Origin: Desulfobacter vibrioformis DSM 8776
Lineage (GTDB): Bacteria > Desulfobacterota > Desulfobacteria > Desulfobacterales > Desulfobacteraceae
Assembly: GCF_000745975.1 (NCBI RefSeq)
Contig: NZ_JQKJ01000030.1
Coordinates: forward strand, 1-45,139
Length of the DNA stretch: 45,139 nucleotides
Direction of reading: 5' to 3'
Shown: positions 8,538-17,026 of the stretch, one piece after another
Numbering within the stretch: position 1 is the stretch's first letter
Layout: each line of letters opens with the position of its first letter
The notes under the pieces: generated by a model
Databases searched by the model: none
The model's input: the letters and a program-made list of their open reading frames with translations, nothing else
What the model was told of the DNA's origin: nothing
Made by a program: the position numbers and the translations under genes

Positions 8538-11102
8538 ATGATCACTGACAAACATCCATCAATCCGCCTGTCATTCATAATGACAGCAATCGTATTCTGC
8601 CTGGCAGGGCTTGGTCTGTATGCCAACACGCTTGCTTTCATTGCGCCCTCCATAGCTGCGGTCTGCCTGATATGGGCAGCCTGCAACGTTTTAAGTCCAA
8701 GACCCGTGATTGCGGGTCGCAGTATACTGCTGATTTTTACGGCATATATTGCCTGGTTTGTCTCCCTTACCGGCGGCATTTTCAGCCCGGGTCAATTTTT
8801 TTTCATCTTGGTCATGGCCGGCGCTGTGCTCTTCGATGATCTCCTTGGCTTTTTAATGACATGCGGCCTTTGCGCAGCACTGCTTGCCTTTTTCTATTTT
8901 GGTCCTTTCCGGGGTCCGGGTGCATTGAATCTCAATGAATTTCGTTTTGCTTTTCTTGTTATTTTATTTTCAGGGATTGGATCTGCTCTGTTTTTGCTGC
9001 TCATAAAACATCTGAGTTTAATCAAAGAACAACAAGGCTTAATCCGGGACAGGCAAGCAGCCATGGAACTTTCTGAAAAGGTCCGGGAAGATGCCCAAAA
9101 TGCCATTGAGATTAAGGACAGGTTTTTGGCCAACATGAGCCATGAAATACGAAATCCCATGAACGGGGTGTTAGGAATGATCCATGTTCTTCTTGATTCT
9201 AAGCTTGACGCCAAACAAAGACGCCATGCAGACATTGCCTATAACAGCGCCAAGGCCCTGTTAAGTATTGTCAATGATATCCTTGATCTGTCCAAGATCG
9301 AGGCCGGCAAAATTGAGCTTGATATCCGCCCCTTTGATCTTGAAATCGCCATCAAGGATATTGTCTCTTTACCGGAACTCCAGGCCAGGCAAAAAGGACT
9401 TGAGTTTATCTATAATATTGATACGGATGTGCCAAGACTGCTCAAAGGCGATATCGGCAGAATACGCCAGGTGATCTTAAATTTTACAGGCAATGCCATC
9501 AAATTTACCGAATCCGGGACTGTTACCCTGAATGTGACACTCAAAGCGGATAAAGAAGAACACGCGCTCATCCATTTCAGTGTGGATGATACAGGGATCG
9601 GTATCAGCGAGGACGTACTCAAAGGTCTTTTTTCGCCCTTTGTTCAGGCTGATGCGTCTATTACCAAAAAATATGGCGGTACCGGCCTTGGTTTATCCAT
9701 CTCAAAACTGTTCATTGAACTCATGGGCGGTCAGGTGGGTGCGGACAGCATTGAAATGATAGGCTCCACGTTCTGGTTTGAAGTCCCCTTTGAAAAACAG
9801 CAGCCCGGGGAGATTGTCCAAGACCTGTCTGCCATTTCCATGAATAAAATCAGGGTGGTTGCCATATCTGACGAACCAGAACCCAGCACCCGGCTGACAA
9901 GAGTGCTTGACCGGATCGGATTTAATTATAAGACTTGCGAACACGGCCAGGTCATTGAACTTATCCGCCTTGCCAACACAAGTTCAACCCCCTTTCATGC
10001 GGTCATTATGGAGGTCAGTGAATCAGACCAGTATGCAAGGGCCATTGGCCGCAAATTCAGCCAGGATCCTGAGTTGAACAGCCTTGCGTGTATTGTCGTC
10101 ACTGCCGTGGGTAAGAAAGGGGATGCAAGGGAATTTGAAGACTTGGGCTTCTCGGCATTTTTAAGCTTTCCTTTGGACGGGACCATTCTTCAGGATGCCA
10201 TCCGCACAGTGCTTTCACCTGCCTACCAGAAAAGCAGCCAGTCCATTATTACCCGGTATACCCTTGCAGAACGCAGGAAAAGAGGGTTTAAAATTTTAAT
10301 CGTAGATGACCTTGAAACCAATGTTCTGACTGTAAAGGAATTTATAAGCAAACAAGGATACCAGACCGATTCGGTATCCAACGGCCTCCAGGCTGTCGAA
10401 AAGGTAAAAAAGAATAAATACGATTTGATATTCATGGACTGTCAGATGCCGGAAATGGACGGCTATGAAGCCAGCCGTCAGATCCGGGCATATGAAGCCT
10501 TGGAAAACCTTGCTGTGACGCCCATCATAGCCATGACCGGAAACGCCTTTGAACAGGACCGGCACGCATGTAAAGAGGCCGGCATGAATGATTTCATTTC
10601 AAAACCGGTCAATCCCCGGAATTTAATTGAACTGATCGAAGCATATACGCCCGGAACCGTGACTTCGGTGGCGTTTGAAACCCCCAATTGTGACATGCCC
10701 GATCTTGATGTTCATGACGTTGAAACACAAGAACGGGTCCCCGCTGATTTGGAAAATAACAATGCGCCCGTGCCTGTATTTGACCGGACCGGATTTCTTG
10801 AACGATTTGGCAATGACGAGGAGCTTGCTGCAGAAATTCTCGAGTCATTTTTCCAGGAAGTTGAGGAGCTTGTTGATAACCTTGTGTCGGCTGTTAAAAA
10901 AGAACCCTTTGATCCTGAATATCTCAGGACCTGTGCCCATGCATTAAAAGGCGCTGCCGCCAATGTAAATGCAGAGCAGTTAAGGCTTGCCGCCCTTGAC
11001 ATTGAAACCCAAACCGGCAATACTATTCAGCCGAATATATTGGATGTATCCGAAATGATGACTGAATACTTGAACCGGTTTAACAGAGAAGCCCGTTTAT
11101 GA
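8538..11102 (+). CDS. Membrane hybrid histidine kinase (HisKA-HATPase-REC-REC-HPt)
   Basis: About 854 residues from ATG 8538; a TTG at 8523 would add five. No clear ribosome site supports either. Residues 15-165 hold about five hydrophobic membrane segments with little periplasmic sequence. HisKA has the H-box FLANMSHEIRNPMNG (His207 in TTG numbering). The ATPase domain has LNFTGNAIKFTESG, DDTGIGISED and GGTGLGLSISK. A first receiver-like domain (about 440-570) lacks the acidic pair and looks degenerate. A second (about 595-715) has LIVDDLETN and FMDCQMPEMDG and should accept phosphate. The C-terminal HPt has CAHALKGAAANV. The layout suggests a phosphorelay similar to BarA/ArcB. The signal is unknown. 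It overlaps the downstream regulator gene by 4 bp (ATGA). Confidence 0.9.
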   Translation: MITDKHPSIRLSFIMTAIVFCLAGLGLYANTLAFIAPSIAAVCLIWAACNVLSPRPVIAGRSILLIFTAYIAWFVSLTGGIFSPGQFFFILVMAGAVLFDDLLGFLMTCGLCAALLAFFYFGPFRGPGALNLNEFRFAFLVILFSGIGSALFLLLIKHLSLIKEQQGLIRDRQAAMELSEKVREDAQNAIEIKDRFLANMSHEIRNPMNGVLGMIHVLLDSKLDAKQRRHADIAYNSAKALLSIVNDILDLSKIEAGKIELDIRPFDLEIAIKDIVSLPELQARQKGLEFIYNIDTDVPRLLKGDIGRIRQVILNFTGNAIKFTESGTVTLNVTLKADKEEHALIHFSVDDTGIGISEDVLKGLFSPFVQADASITKKYGGTGLGLSISKLFIELMGGQVGADSIEMIGSTFWFEVPFEKQQPGEIVQDLSAISMNKIRVVAISDEPEPSTRLTRVLDRIGFNYKTCEHGQVIELIRLANTSSTPFHAVIMEVSESDQYARAIGRKFSQDPELNSLACIVVTAVGKKGDAREFEDLGFSAFLSFPLDGTILQDAIRTVLSPAYQKSSQSIITRYTLAERRKRGFKILIVDDLETNVLTVKEFISKQGYQTDSVSNGLQAVEKVKKNKYDLIFMDCQMPEMDGYEASRQIRAYEALENLAVTPIIAMTGNAFEQDRHACKEAGMNDFISKPVNPRNLIELIEAYTPGTVTSVAFETPNCDMPDLDVHDVETQERVPADLENNNAPVPVFDRTGFLERFGNDEELAAEILESFFQEVEELVDNLVSAVKKEPFDPEYLRTCAHALKGAAANVNAEQLRLAALDIETQTGNTIQPNILDVSEMMTEYLNRFNREARL

Positions 11103-12247
11103 TTGATCTGAAAACCATGACCATACTGGTTGTGGATGATATGAAAAGCATGCGTCTAACCCTGCGTAAAATGCTGCGCAATCTTGAAATAGGCAAAGAG
11201 TTGCTGTTTGCTGATAATGGGAAATCAGGCTTAAATGTGCTGAAAAAATCTTCCTGCGACTTGCTCATTGTTGACTGGAACATGCCGGAAATGAACGGTA
11301 GCCAGATGTTGGCCCACATGCGCAAGGACAACAATATCAGGGATATCCCTGTTATTATGGTCACAGCCGAAAACGAACGCGACATTGTGGCCGAAGCGGC
11401 AGAACACGAAGTGGAGGGATATCTTCTTAAACCATTAACCCTGGCCTCGCTGGATACAAAAATAAAAAGTGTTGTTGAAGCTGTCAACCATCCGGAACCG
11501 GCAAAGCTTCACATGCTCGAGGCAAGGACATATGAAGAGACCGGTAATATAGAAGGCGCCATAGACGAAGTCCGAAAAGCCTTAGCGCTCAAACCCAATG
11601 CGTCACGGATTTTAAGAAAATTAGGGCTGTTATACCTTGAGGCCCAAAAAGTGGAAATTGGTGAAAAATGTCTTCAAAAAGCCGTTGCTGTAAACCCTCA
11701 GGATACAATTTCACGGGGTCATCTAGCCCAGTTGTGTATTAATAAGCGCGCCTTTAAACAGGCTGCCCAGCTTTACATGGAAATTCTATCTCTCAGCACC
11801 AGGTATTTTGATTCAGGTGTTCACCTAGGTGAAACACTTTTGATTAATGGATTTAAAAATGAGGCAAGAACGCTTTTTTCACGTATCATGTCAAAAAGCC
11901 GCTCCAACAGGGTGCTTCAGGAAAGAATCATTGATATCTTCCTGGAGAATCAGGAATATGGGTTTGTGACCGAGATGGTTGCCCAGGCGGTCAAAGACAA
12001 TCCTGGCAACCTTGATCTTTTGTATAAGGCCGGCACCATTTACCTTGAAATCGGTGACCAGGAAAAAGCCCTGGAATGCTTTGTCACTGTTGATGACAAC
12101 AGGCGTGGAGATATTAAAACCAAACTTCATCTCGCCCGGATTCATTTCAACAATAACCGTATTCTCCAGGCCGACGACTATCTGAACCGCATTTTGAGAA
12201 TTGACCCGACAAACAAGGATGCCCTGAAACTGCGCCAGAGAGTCTAA
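11099..12247 (+). CDS. Response regulator with C-terminal TPR repeats
   Basis: 382 residues. The N-terminal receiver (1-125) has VVDDMKS, the phosphoacceptor Asp59 in LLIVDWNMPEMNG, and the Lys switch in LLKPLT. The remainder (about 135-382) is helical tetratricopeptide-like sequence (LHMLEARTYEETGNIEGAID; LDLLYKAGTIYLEIGDQEKA) and has no DNA-binding or GGDEF domain. Output is therefore probably protein-protein interaction. It is co-transcribed and overlaps the hybrid kinase by 4 bp, so it is the likely relay target. Its stop codon overlaps the convergent larB stop by 3-4 bp. Confidence 0.88.
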   Translation: MIDLKTMTILVVDDMKSMRLTLRKMLRNLEIGKELLFADNGKSGLNVLKKSSCDLLIVDWNMPEMNGSQMLAHMRKDNNIRDIPVIMVTAENERDIVAEAAEHEVEGYLLKPLTLASLDTKIKSVVEAVNHPEPAKLHMLEARTYEETGNIEGAIDEVRKALALKPNASRILRKLGLLYLEAQKVEIGEKCLQKAVAVNPQDTISRGHLAQLCINKRAFKQAAQLYMEILSLSTRYFDSGVHLGETLLINGFKNEARTLFSRIMSKSRSNRVLQERIIDIFLENQEYGFVTEMVAQAVKDNPGNLDLLYKAGTIYLEIGDQEKALECFVTVDDNRRGDIKTKLHLARIHFNNNRILQADDYLNRILRIDPTNKDALKLRQRV

Positions 12248-13005
12248 CGCCCACCGCCCACATGATTAATGGTGGAGGCCATATAACCTGCCCCAAAGCC
12301 ATTGTCGATATTGACCACTGCAATATTTGAACTGCAGGAATTAAGCATGCCCAGAAGGGCAGTCATACCGTTGAAGTTTGTGCCGTAACCCACGCTTGTG
12401 GGAACTGCAATGACAGGTGCCTTGACAAGGCCGCCCACCACCGAGGGAAGTGCCCCTTCCATGCCTGCGGCAACAATAATGACAGAGGCGTTTTCAAGAT
12501 CTTCCTGATGTGCGAAAAGGCGATGAATGCCTGCAACCCCGACATCAAAAAGTGTTTCGACCTGGTTTCCCATGGCCTTTGCCGTTAAAAAGGCTTCCAT
12601 GGCCACCGGAATATCTGAAGTCCCTGCACTGACAATGAGGATCGTACCCTGGCCTGTAATGGCAGGGGGCTGTTTTTCTATTTTTAACAGGTGTGCGTCA
12701 TCAAAGTATTGTGCATGGGGAAACCGTGAGAGAACCGTGGTTGCCTTCTCCTGGTCAATGCGGGTTACAAGCACAATATTTTCCGATATTTCCAGTTTTT
12801 CAAGAATGGCAATAATCTGTGCTGATGTTTTGCCCTGCCCGAAAATCACCTCGGGAAATCCTTTGCGAAGGGCTCTGTGATGATCCACATGGGCGCAGCC
12901 GATGTCTTCGAACGAGAAATGTTTTAATTGATCTGCCGCCTGTCCAACGGGAAGTTCGCCGTCAGCCACCATGGAAAGAATTTTTGTTAATGTATCAATG
13001 TTCAT
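12244..13005 (-). CDS. larB: LarB-like pyridinium-3,5-biscarboxylic acid mononucleotide synthase
   Basis: 253 residues. LarB is a PurE-related enzyme that carboxylates and hydrolyses nicotinic acid adenine dinucleotide in the first step of the nickel-pincer (NPN) cofactor of lactate racemase. The C-terminal PurE-like half shows VSAGTSDIPVAMEA, DVGVAGIHRLF, IIVAAGMEGALPSVVGGL, VPTSVGYG and NIDNGFGAGY, hallmarks of the LarB/YgeA group. The N-terminal 100 residues match the family lead-in (VIFGQGKT). It starts 7 bp after the actin-like gene ends, so the two are probably co-transcribed. No larA, larC or larE is in this window, so the pathway must be completed elsewhere or the protein has another job. 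The start lacks a clear ribosome site, which suggests translational coupling. Confidence 0.88.
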   Translation of the reverse strand: MNIDTLTKILSMVADGELPVGQAADQLKHFSFEDIGCAHVDHHRALRKGFPEVIFGQGKTSAQIIAILEKLEISENIVLVTRIDQEKATTVLSRFPHAQYFDDAHLLKIEKQPPAITGQGTILIVSAGTSDIPVAMEAFLTAKAMGNQVETLFDVGVAGIHRLFAHQEDLENASVIIVAAGMEGALPSVVGGLVKAPVIAVPTSVGYGTNFNGMTALLGMLNSCSSNIAVVNIDNGFGAGYMASTINHVGGGR

Positions 13006-13012
13006 ATCGCAT

Positions 13013-14155
13013 CTAAGCGTTTTGCCTTTTCAGCCAGGCAAGTCCTTTCCCTGCTTTATCTGTTTCTTCCGAAGAAGGGGCCTCTTCCCGGGCTGAAGGC
13101 TTTTCTTTAGGGGCTGGTTCTGCCTGCCGGGAATGCGTATTCTTATCTTTGCCCCACTTGTAATGACCGAACTTGCAATACCCCTGAACATTATTGAACC
13201 GTGCGTCAGTGCTCTCGGGAATGGGGATCACAGTGCCTTCAACGGATGGTATCAGAAATTCGGCCAAAGGGATAGATCCACCGCCGGATACGATAATAGA
13301 GTCGATATCCCAGTCATTTTTCCACAGCCGGTTCAAATCAGAGGCAATGGTCGAGGCAGCATGTGTATACACGCGTTTTTTAAGATTTATCACATTGTAC
13401 TCCTTGCCCCGGATTTTAACCACGCCGGATTCAATGAATTTAAAAACTTTGTATGGTTCAATATTGATGCCACTTTCCTGGCGCAGCTTATCAGCGATTA
13501 CGGAAAAGCATCTGGACACTCCTGTGTCCATGGTTGACGAGCCCCTTTCTATGTACTGGAGATGGTCAAAAATGGAAAAATCCGTTGTTTTAAAACCAAT
13601 ATCCACCACCCCGAGCTTGGACGCCGCAAGATCCCTGTTGCAGATTTTTCCGTGATCGTCAAAAATCAGGTTGAAGATTGAACCAATGGGCTGGGGTATG
13701 ACATGCACCTTGTCAATGATCAGTTTTCTGTGTTCGTCGGGGGCGTCCTGGTGATGATAGATGATTTCATGCTCACCCTGTATAATCTGTTTAAGCCGCC
13801 GGGTATCCCGTTTCAGGTACGCCACAGGCAGGCCGGTTACCACATTGACAGGACCATGGGCCTGGGCGCATATGCCTGCCGCCGCAAGGGCCAGTATTTT
13901 GATGAATTCTTCCACCATTTTTTCCTGGTCAAGGGTGTATTCGGTCAGGCTGGATTGACGTTCGGCATAGGATCCTAAAAAATAGGTTTTATTGTCCAGG
14001 GTGATATGCAGGCTGTCCGTTGGTTCGGCATCGCCCATGGATGACGTAAACTGGATATCCGCTGCATCGCCGATCAGGGATTTGAAAATTACGGAATTTT
14101 GCCCGCTATATGCCTTTGTAAAACCAAACCCCACATCTATGCCGATAATTTCCAT
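13013..14155 (-). CDS. Actin-like ATPase (ParM/Ta0583/ALP-type)
   Basis: 380 residues of the actin/Hsp70 ATPase fold. Phosphate-1 loop: GIDVGFGFTKAYSG (about 4-17). Phosphate-2 loop: LGVVDIGFKTTDFSIF (about 185-200). Adenosine motif: DSIIVSGGGSIPLAEF (about 287-302). This pattern matches bacterial and archaeal actin-like proteins of the plasmid-segregation and Ta0583 type, not MreB, FtsA or DnaK. The last 40 residues are a charged, Pro/Glu-rich tail ending GKGLAWLKRQNA. The start has an excellent AGGAGG site. It is paired with larB, and no ParR-like DNA-binding partner or parC-like repeat cluster was seen next to it. A role in filament formation or DNA/organelle positioning is possible but not shown. 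Confidence 0.82.
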   Translation of the reverse strand: MEIIGIDVGFGFTKAYSGQNSVIFKSLIGDAADIQFTSSMGDAEPTDSLHITLDNKTYFLGSYAERQSSLTEYTLDQEKMVEEFIKILALAAAGICAQAHGPVNVVTGLPVAYLKRDTRRLKQIIQGEHEIIYHHQDAPDEHRKLIIDKVHVIPQPIGSIFNLIFDDHGKICNRDLAASKLGVVDIGFKTTDFSIFDHLQYIERGSSTMDTGVSRCFSVIADKLRQESGINIEPYKVFKFIESGVVKIRGKEYNVINLKKRVYTHAASTIASDLNRLWKNDWDIDSIIVSGGGSIPLAEFLIPSVEGTVIPIPESTDARFNNVQGYCKFGHYKWGKDKNTHSRQAEPAPKEKPSAREEAPSSEETDKAGKGLAWLKRQNA

Positions 14156-14341
14156 GTTCTGACCTCCTGATGCAATCCGCCCTGATGCAATCTGTTTAGA
14201 TACGTTGTGAACAGTTTTGGAATTTTTTCATGGCAAAAATACCACTGTCATTGTTATCAGTCAAGGAATGAAACGGTTTGTTAAGGTTTTCCCAACCGCT
14301 TGCACAAAGCCTGCAAATGATGTATAGATGCCCGGATTAAA

Positions 14342-15079
14342 ATGGACGGTATTATGAATAAAGACAGGGTATTTGCAGAAAGATTGACCACGATCACACC
14401 TTTCAGGTTCAACGAAAAAGTAGCACGGGTATTTGACGATATGCTGGTCAGATCAGTACCGCTGTACGGGGAAGTACTGAAACAGCAGGCAAGGATTGCT
14501 CGTCAGTTTTATCAAAGCGGTACACGGATTTTTGATCTGGGTTGTTCCCATGGCAACCTTGGTATTCTGCTCCTTGACGGCTTTGGTGAAACAGCATTTA
14601 AAATGATTGGTGTTGACAGTTCCTGGCCCATGATCCAGCGGTTTAAAAAGAGACTTTGCGTTCATGACAGCCACGGCAGTATCGACCTTGCCTGTGCCTG
14701 CATTGAAAATATCGAGATTTCAAACGCATCGGTTGTGGTGATCAACTTGACCTTGCAGTTTCTGGATGCTGAAAAGCGGGATTGCCTGATTCAATCCGCC
14801 TTTGAGGGGCTTTGTAAAGGCGGCATATTGCTGCTCACAGAAAAAACCGTTCATCCAGATCCACAAATGAACGCCCTTGAGCAGGAATATTACTACCAGT
14901 TTAAAAGAGAGAACGGATATACAGACCTTGAAATCAGCCAGAAACGGGATGCTCTGGAACGGGTGCTGGTTCCCGAGACCGTGACGGAACATGAAAACCG
15001 TATTCAAAAAGCAGGATTCGCCTCATTCAACGCCTGGCTTAAGTGGTTTAATTTTATATCCATGATTGCTGTGAAATAG
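14342..15079 (+). CDS. cmoA: Carboxy-S-adenosyl-L-methionine synthase
   Basis: 245 residues. CmoA converts SAM and prephenate to carboxy-SAM, the donor for the uridine-5-oxyacetic acid (cmo5U) modification at position 34 of several tRNAs. Class-I methyltransferase motif I is DLGCSHGN (65-72). The opening FRFNEKVARVFDDMLVRSVPLY is diagnostic for CmoA, as is NLTLQFLDAEKRDCLI. An internal ATG at 14354 is an alternative start, with GGACGG just upstream. It lies 1 bp before cmoB. Confidence 0.95.
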   Translation: MDGIMNKDRVFAERLTTITPFRFNEKVARVFDDMLVRSVPLYGEVLKQQARIARQFYQSGTRIFDLGCSHGNLGILLLDGFGETAFKMIGVDSSWPMIQRFKKRLCVHDSHGSIDLACACIENIEISNASVVVINLTLQFLDAEKRDCLIQSAFEGLCKGGILLLTEKTVHPDPQMNALEQEYYYQFKRENGYTDLEISQKRDALERVLVPETVTEHENRIQKAGFASFNAWLKWFNFISMIAVK

Positions 15080-15080
15080 A

Positions 15081-16049
15081 ATGGAACAATTTTTAGAAAA
15101 TTTTGGTCACCTGGGATGGAATCAATGGTATGACGCCCTGGAAAAGCTGGTCAAAGAAAAAAGAACCTTTCTTGATTCTGCCAGGGGCAGTTTTGAAAAA
15201 CTTAAATACGTGGTTAAAGATCTGCCAGGGATTTTTCCCCACACCGTTGATCTGTCCTCCAGGGCTGTCAGCATCGGACAGGCAGACCAGCTTGTACCCG
15301 ATGAAAAGGACAGGCTTTACAACGGCCTTGTTAATCTGAGTCCCTGGCGCAAGGGTCCCTTTAACTTCTTTGGGATTCACGTTGATTCCGAGTGGCAGTC
15401 CTGGATGAAATGGGAACGTCTGGTGCCCCATCTGCCCCATCTTAAAAACGGAAAAATTCTGGATATCGGTTCAAGCAATGGATATTACATGTTTAAAATG
15501 GCTGCGTCAGAACCCATGTTTGCCCTAGGTCTTGAACCCCAAAGTTATTTTTATTACCAGTATTGTGCGGCTCAAAAATATTTGAATCTGAAAAATGTAT
15601 TCTGTCTGCCTGCCGCCTACAATGAACTGCCGGCCATGGATCGTTTTTTTGATCTGGTGCTGTGCATGGGGGTTTTGTACCACCGCAAATCCCCGGTGAA
15701 AATGCTTAAACAGATCCATGACAGCCTTGTGCCGGGCGGCCGGGTAGTTGTGGAAAATCTGGTGATCAAAGGGGAGAACAATTATTGTCTGTTTCCCTTT
15801 GACCGGTACGCTAAAATGCGCAATGTGTTTTTTATCCCGGACCTGTCTGCCATGGCAGCCTGGCTTGCCCGGGCCGGATTTTCGGATATCAGATGCGTGG
15901 ATATAACAGACACCACCTTTGAAGAGCAGCGCAAAACCCAATGGATTCAAACGGAATCCCTTGAAGATTTTCTGGATCCCCAAGATCCGTCAAAGACTGT
16001 AGAGGGGTATCCGGCACCGGTCAGGGCCATTTTTATAGCAACCGCCTGA
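15081..16049 (+). CDS. cmoB: tRNA U34 carboxymethyltransferase
   Basis: 322 residues, the usual CmoB length. It transfers the carboxymethyl group from carboxy-SAM to 5-hydroxyuridine-34, giving cmo5U and extending wobble reading. Motifs: GPFNFFGIHVDSEWQSWMKW (about 94-113, CmoB-specific), SAM site ILDIGSSNGYYMFKMA (about 129-144), and VLCMGVLYHRKSPVKML (about 193-209). It directly follows cmoA, an arrangement conserved across proteobacteria. Confidence 0.95.
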   Translation: MEQFLENFGHLGWNQWYDALEKLVKEKRTFLDSARGSFEKLKYVVKDLPGIFPHTVDLSSRAVSIGQADQLVPDEKDRLYNGLVNLSPWRKGPFNFFGIHVDSEWQSWMKWERLVPHLPHLKNGKILDIGSSNGYYMFKMAASEPMFALGLEPQSYFYYQYCAAQKYLNLKNVFCLPAAYNELPAMDRFFDLVLCMGVLYHRKSPVKMLKQIHDSLVPGGRVVVENLVIKGENNYCLFPFDRYAKMRNVFFIPDLSAMAAWLARAGFSDIRCVDITDTTFEEQRKTQWIQTESLEDFLDPQDPSKTVEGYPAPVRAIFIATA

Positions 16050-16083
16050 TCCAGGCTTTAAACGATTGTTAAAGGATGTGACT

Positions 16084-16980
16084 ATGGCAAAATCCATCAG
16101 CATTATCGGAGTTCCCATGGATTTCGGGCAGATGCTCCGTGGCGTGGACATGGGTCCTGCAGCGTTGAGGTATACGGGATTGATTCCAAGGCTTCGCCGG
16201 CTTGGACATGATGTTAAAGACGAAGGGGATATCCCCATCCCTGTGCGTGATGACGATCCTGCCATGGAAGGAATGACTGACCGGTATGTCAAAGAAATCA
16301 CCCGGATCAGCCAGGATATTTATAAAACCGGATGCCAGGTCATGGGCCAGGGCCGTATGCCGGTTTTTCTGGGCGGTGACCATGCCATTGCCATTGGTGC
16401 CGTGGCCTCGGTGGCGGTTAAAGGGCCTGTGGGCCTTATCTGGGTGGATGCCCATGCCGATTTCAATACCCCCCGGACATCACCGTCGGGAAACATCCAC
16501 GGCATGCCCCTGGCCGTTCTTACGGGAGATGGCTATCCATGCCTTGTGGATGCCGGGCATCCCGGCGCAAAAATTGCCATGGATAACGTGGTCATGATCG
16601 GGCAGCGGGATCTGGACCCCGGAGAAAAAAAACGCATCAGATCCAGCGGCATCACCATTTTTACCATGCGCGACATCGACGAACAGGGTATCAGCGCCAT
16701 TGCCGCCAAAATCATGGTTCAGTTTGCCCACTTGAAACGCTTTCACCTCAGTTTGGATATGGATGCCCTGGACCCGGTTGAAGCCCCGGGGGTCGGCACC
16801 CCTGTACCCGGCGGCATCTCCTACCGGGAGGCCCATCTGCTCATGGAGCTGCTTGCGGATTCGGGAAAACTTGGCTCCATGGACCTGGTGGAGATTAATC
16901 CCATCCTTGACGTGGCCAATAAAACAAGCAAACTGGCGGTGGAACTGATCCTGTCCGCCTTGGGAAAAAGCATTCTTTAA
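16084..16980 (+). CDS. rocF: Arginase
   Basis: 298 residues from ATG 16084, supported by AAAGGA 9 nt upstream; an upstream TTG at 16066 is less likely. It is a ureohydrolase of the arginase/agmatinase family. Binuclear Mn ligands are visible: GGDH (His100), DAHADFN (Asp122, His124, Asp126) and SLDMDALDP (two Asp, near 227-229). The sequence SGNIHGMPLAVL, the length, and GVGTPVPGGISYREAH favour arginase (L-arginine to ornithine and urea) over agmatinase. It lies 34 bp after cmoB and may be in the same transcript. No urease or ornithine gene is adjacent. Confidence 0.87.
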   Translation: MAKSISIIGVPMDFGQMLRGVDMGPAALRYTGLIPRLRRLGHDVKDEGDIPIPVRDDDPAMEGMTDRYVKEITRISQDIYKTGCQVMGQGRMPVFLGGDHAIAIGAVASVAVKGPVGLIWVDAHADFNTPRTSPSGNIHGMPLAVLTGDGYPCLVDAGHPGAKIAMDNVVMIGQRDLDPGEKKRIRSSGITIFTMRDIDEQGISAIAAKIMVQFAHLKRFHLSLDMDALDPVEAPGVGTPVPGGISYREAHLLMELLADSGKLGSMDLVEINPILDVANKTSKLAVELILSALGKSIL

Positions 16981-17026
16981 GGCGTTTGATCATGAGCCTT
17001 AAGTCTGCTTTAGTTACTGTTTAATC

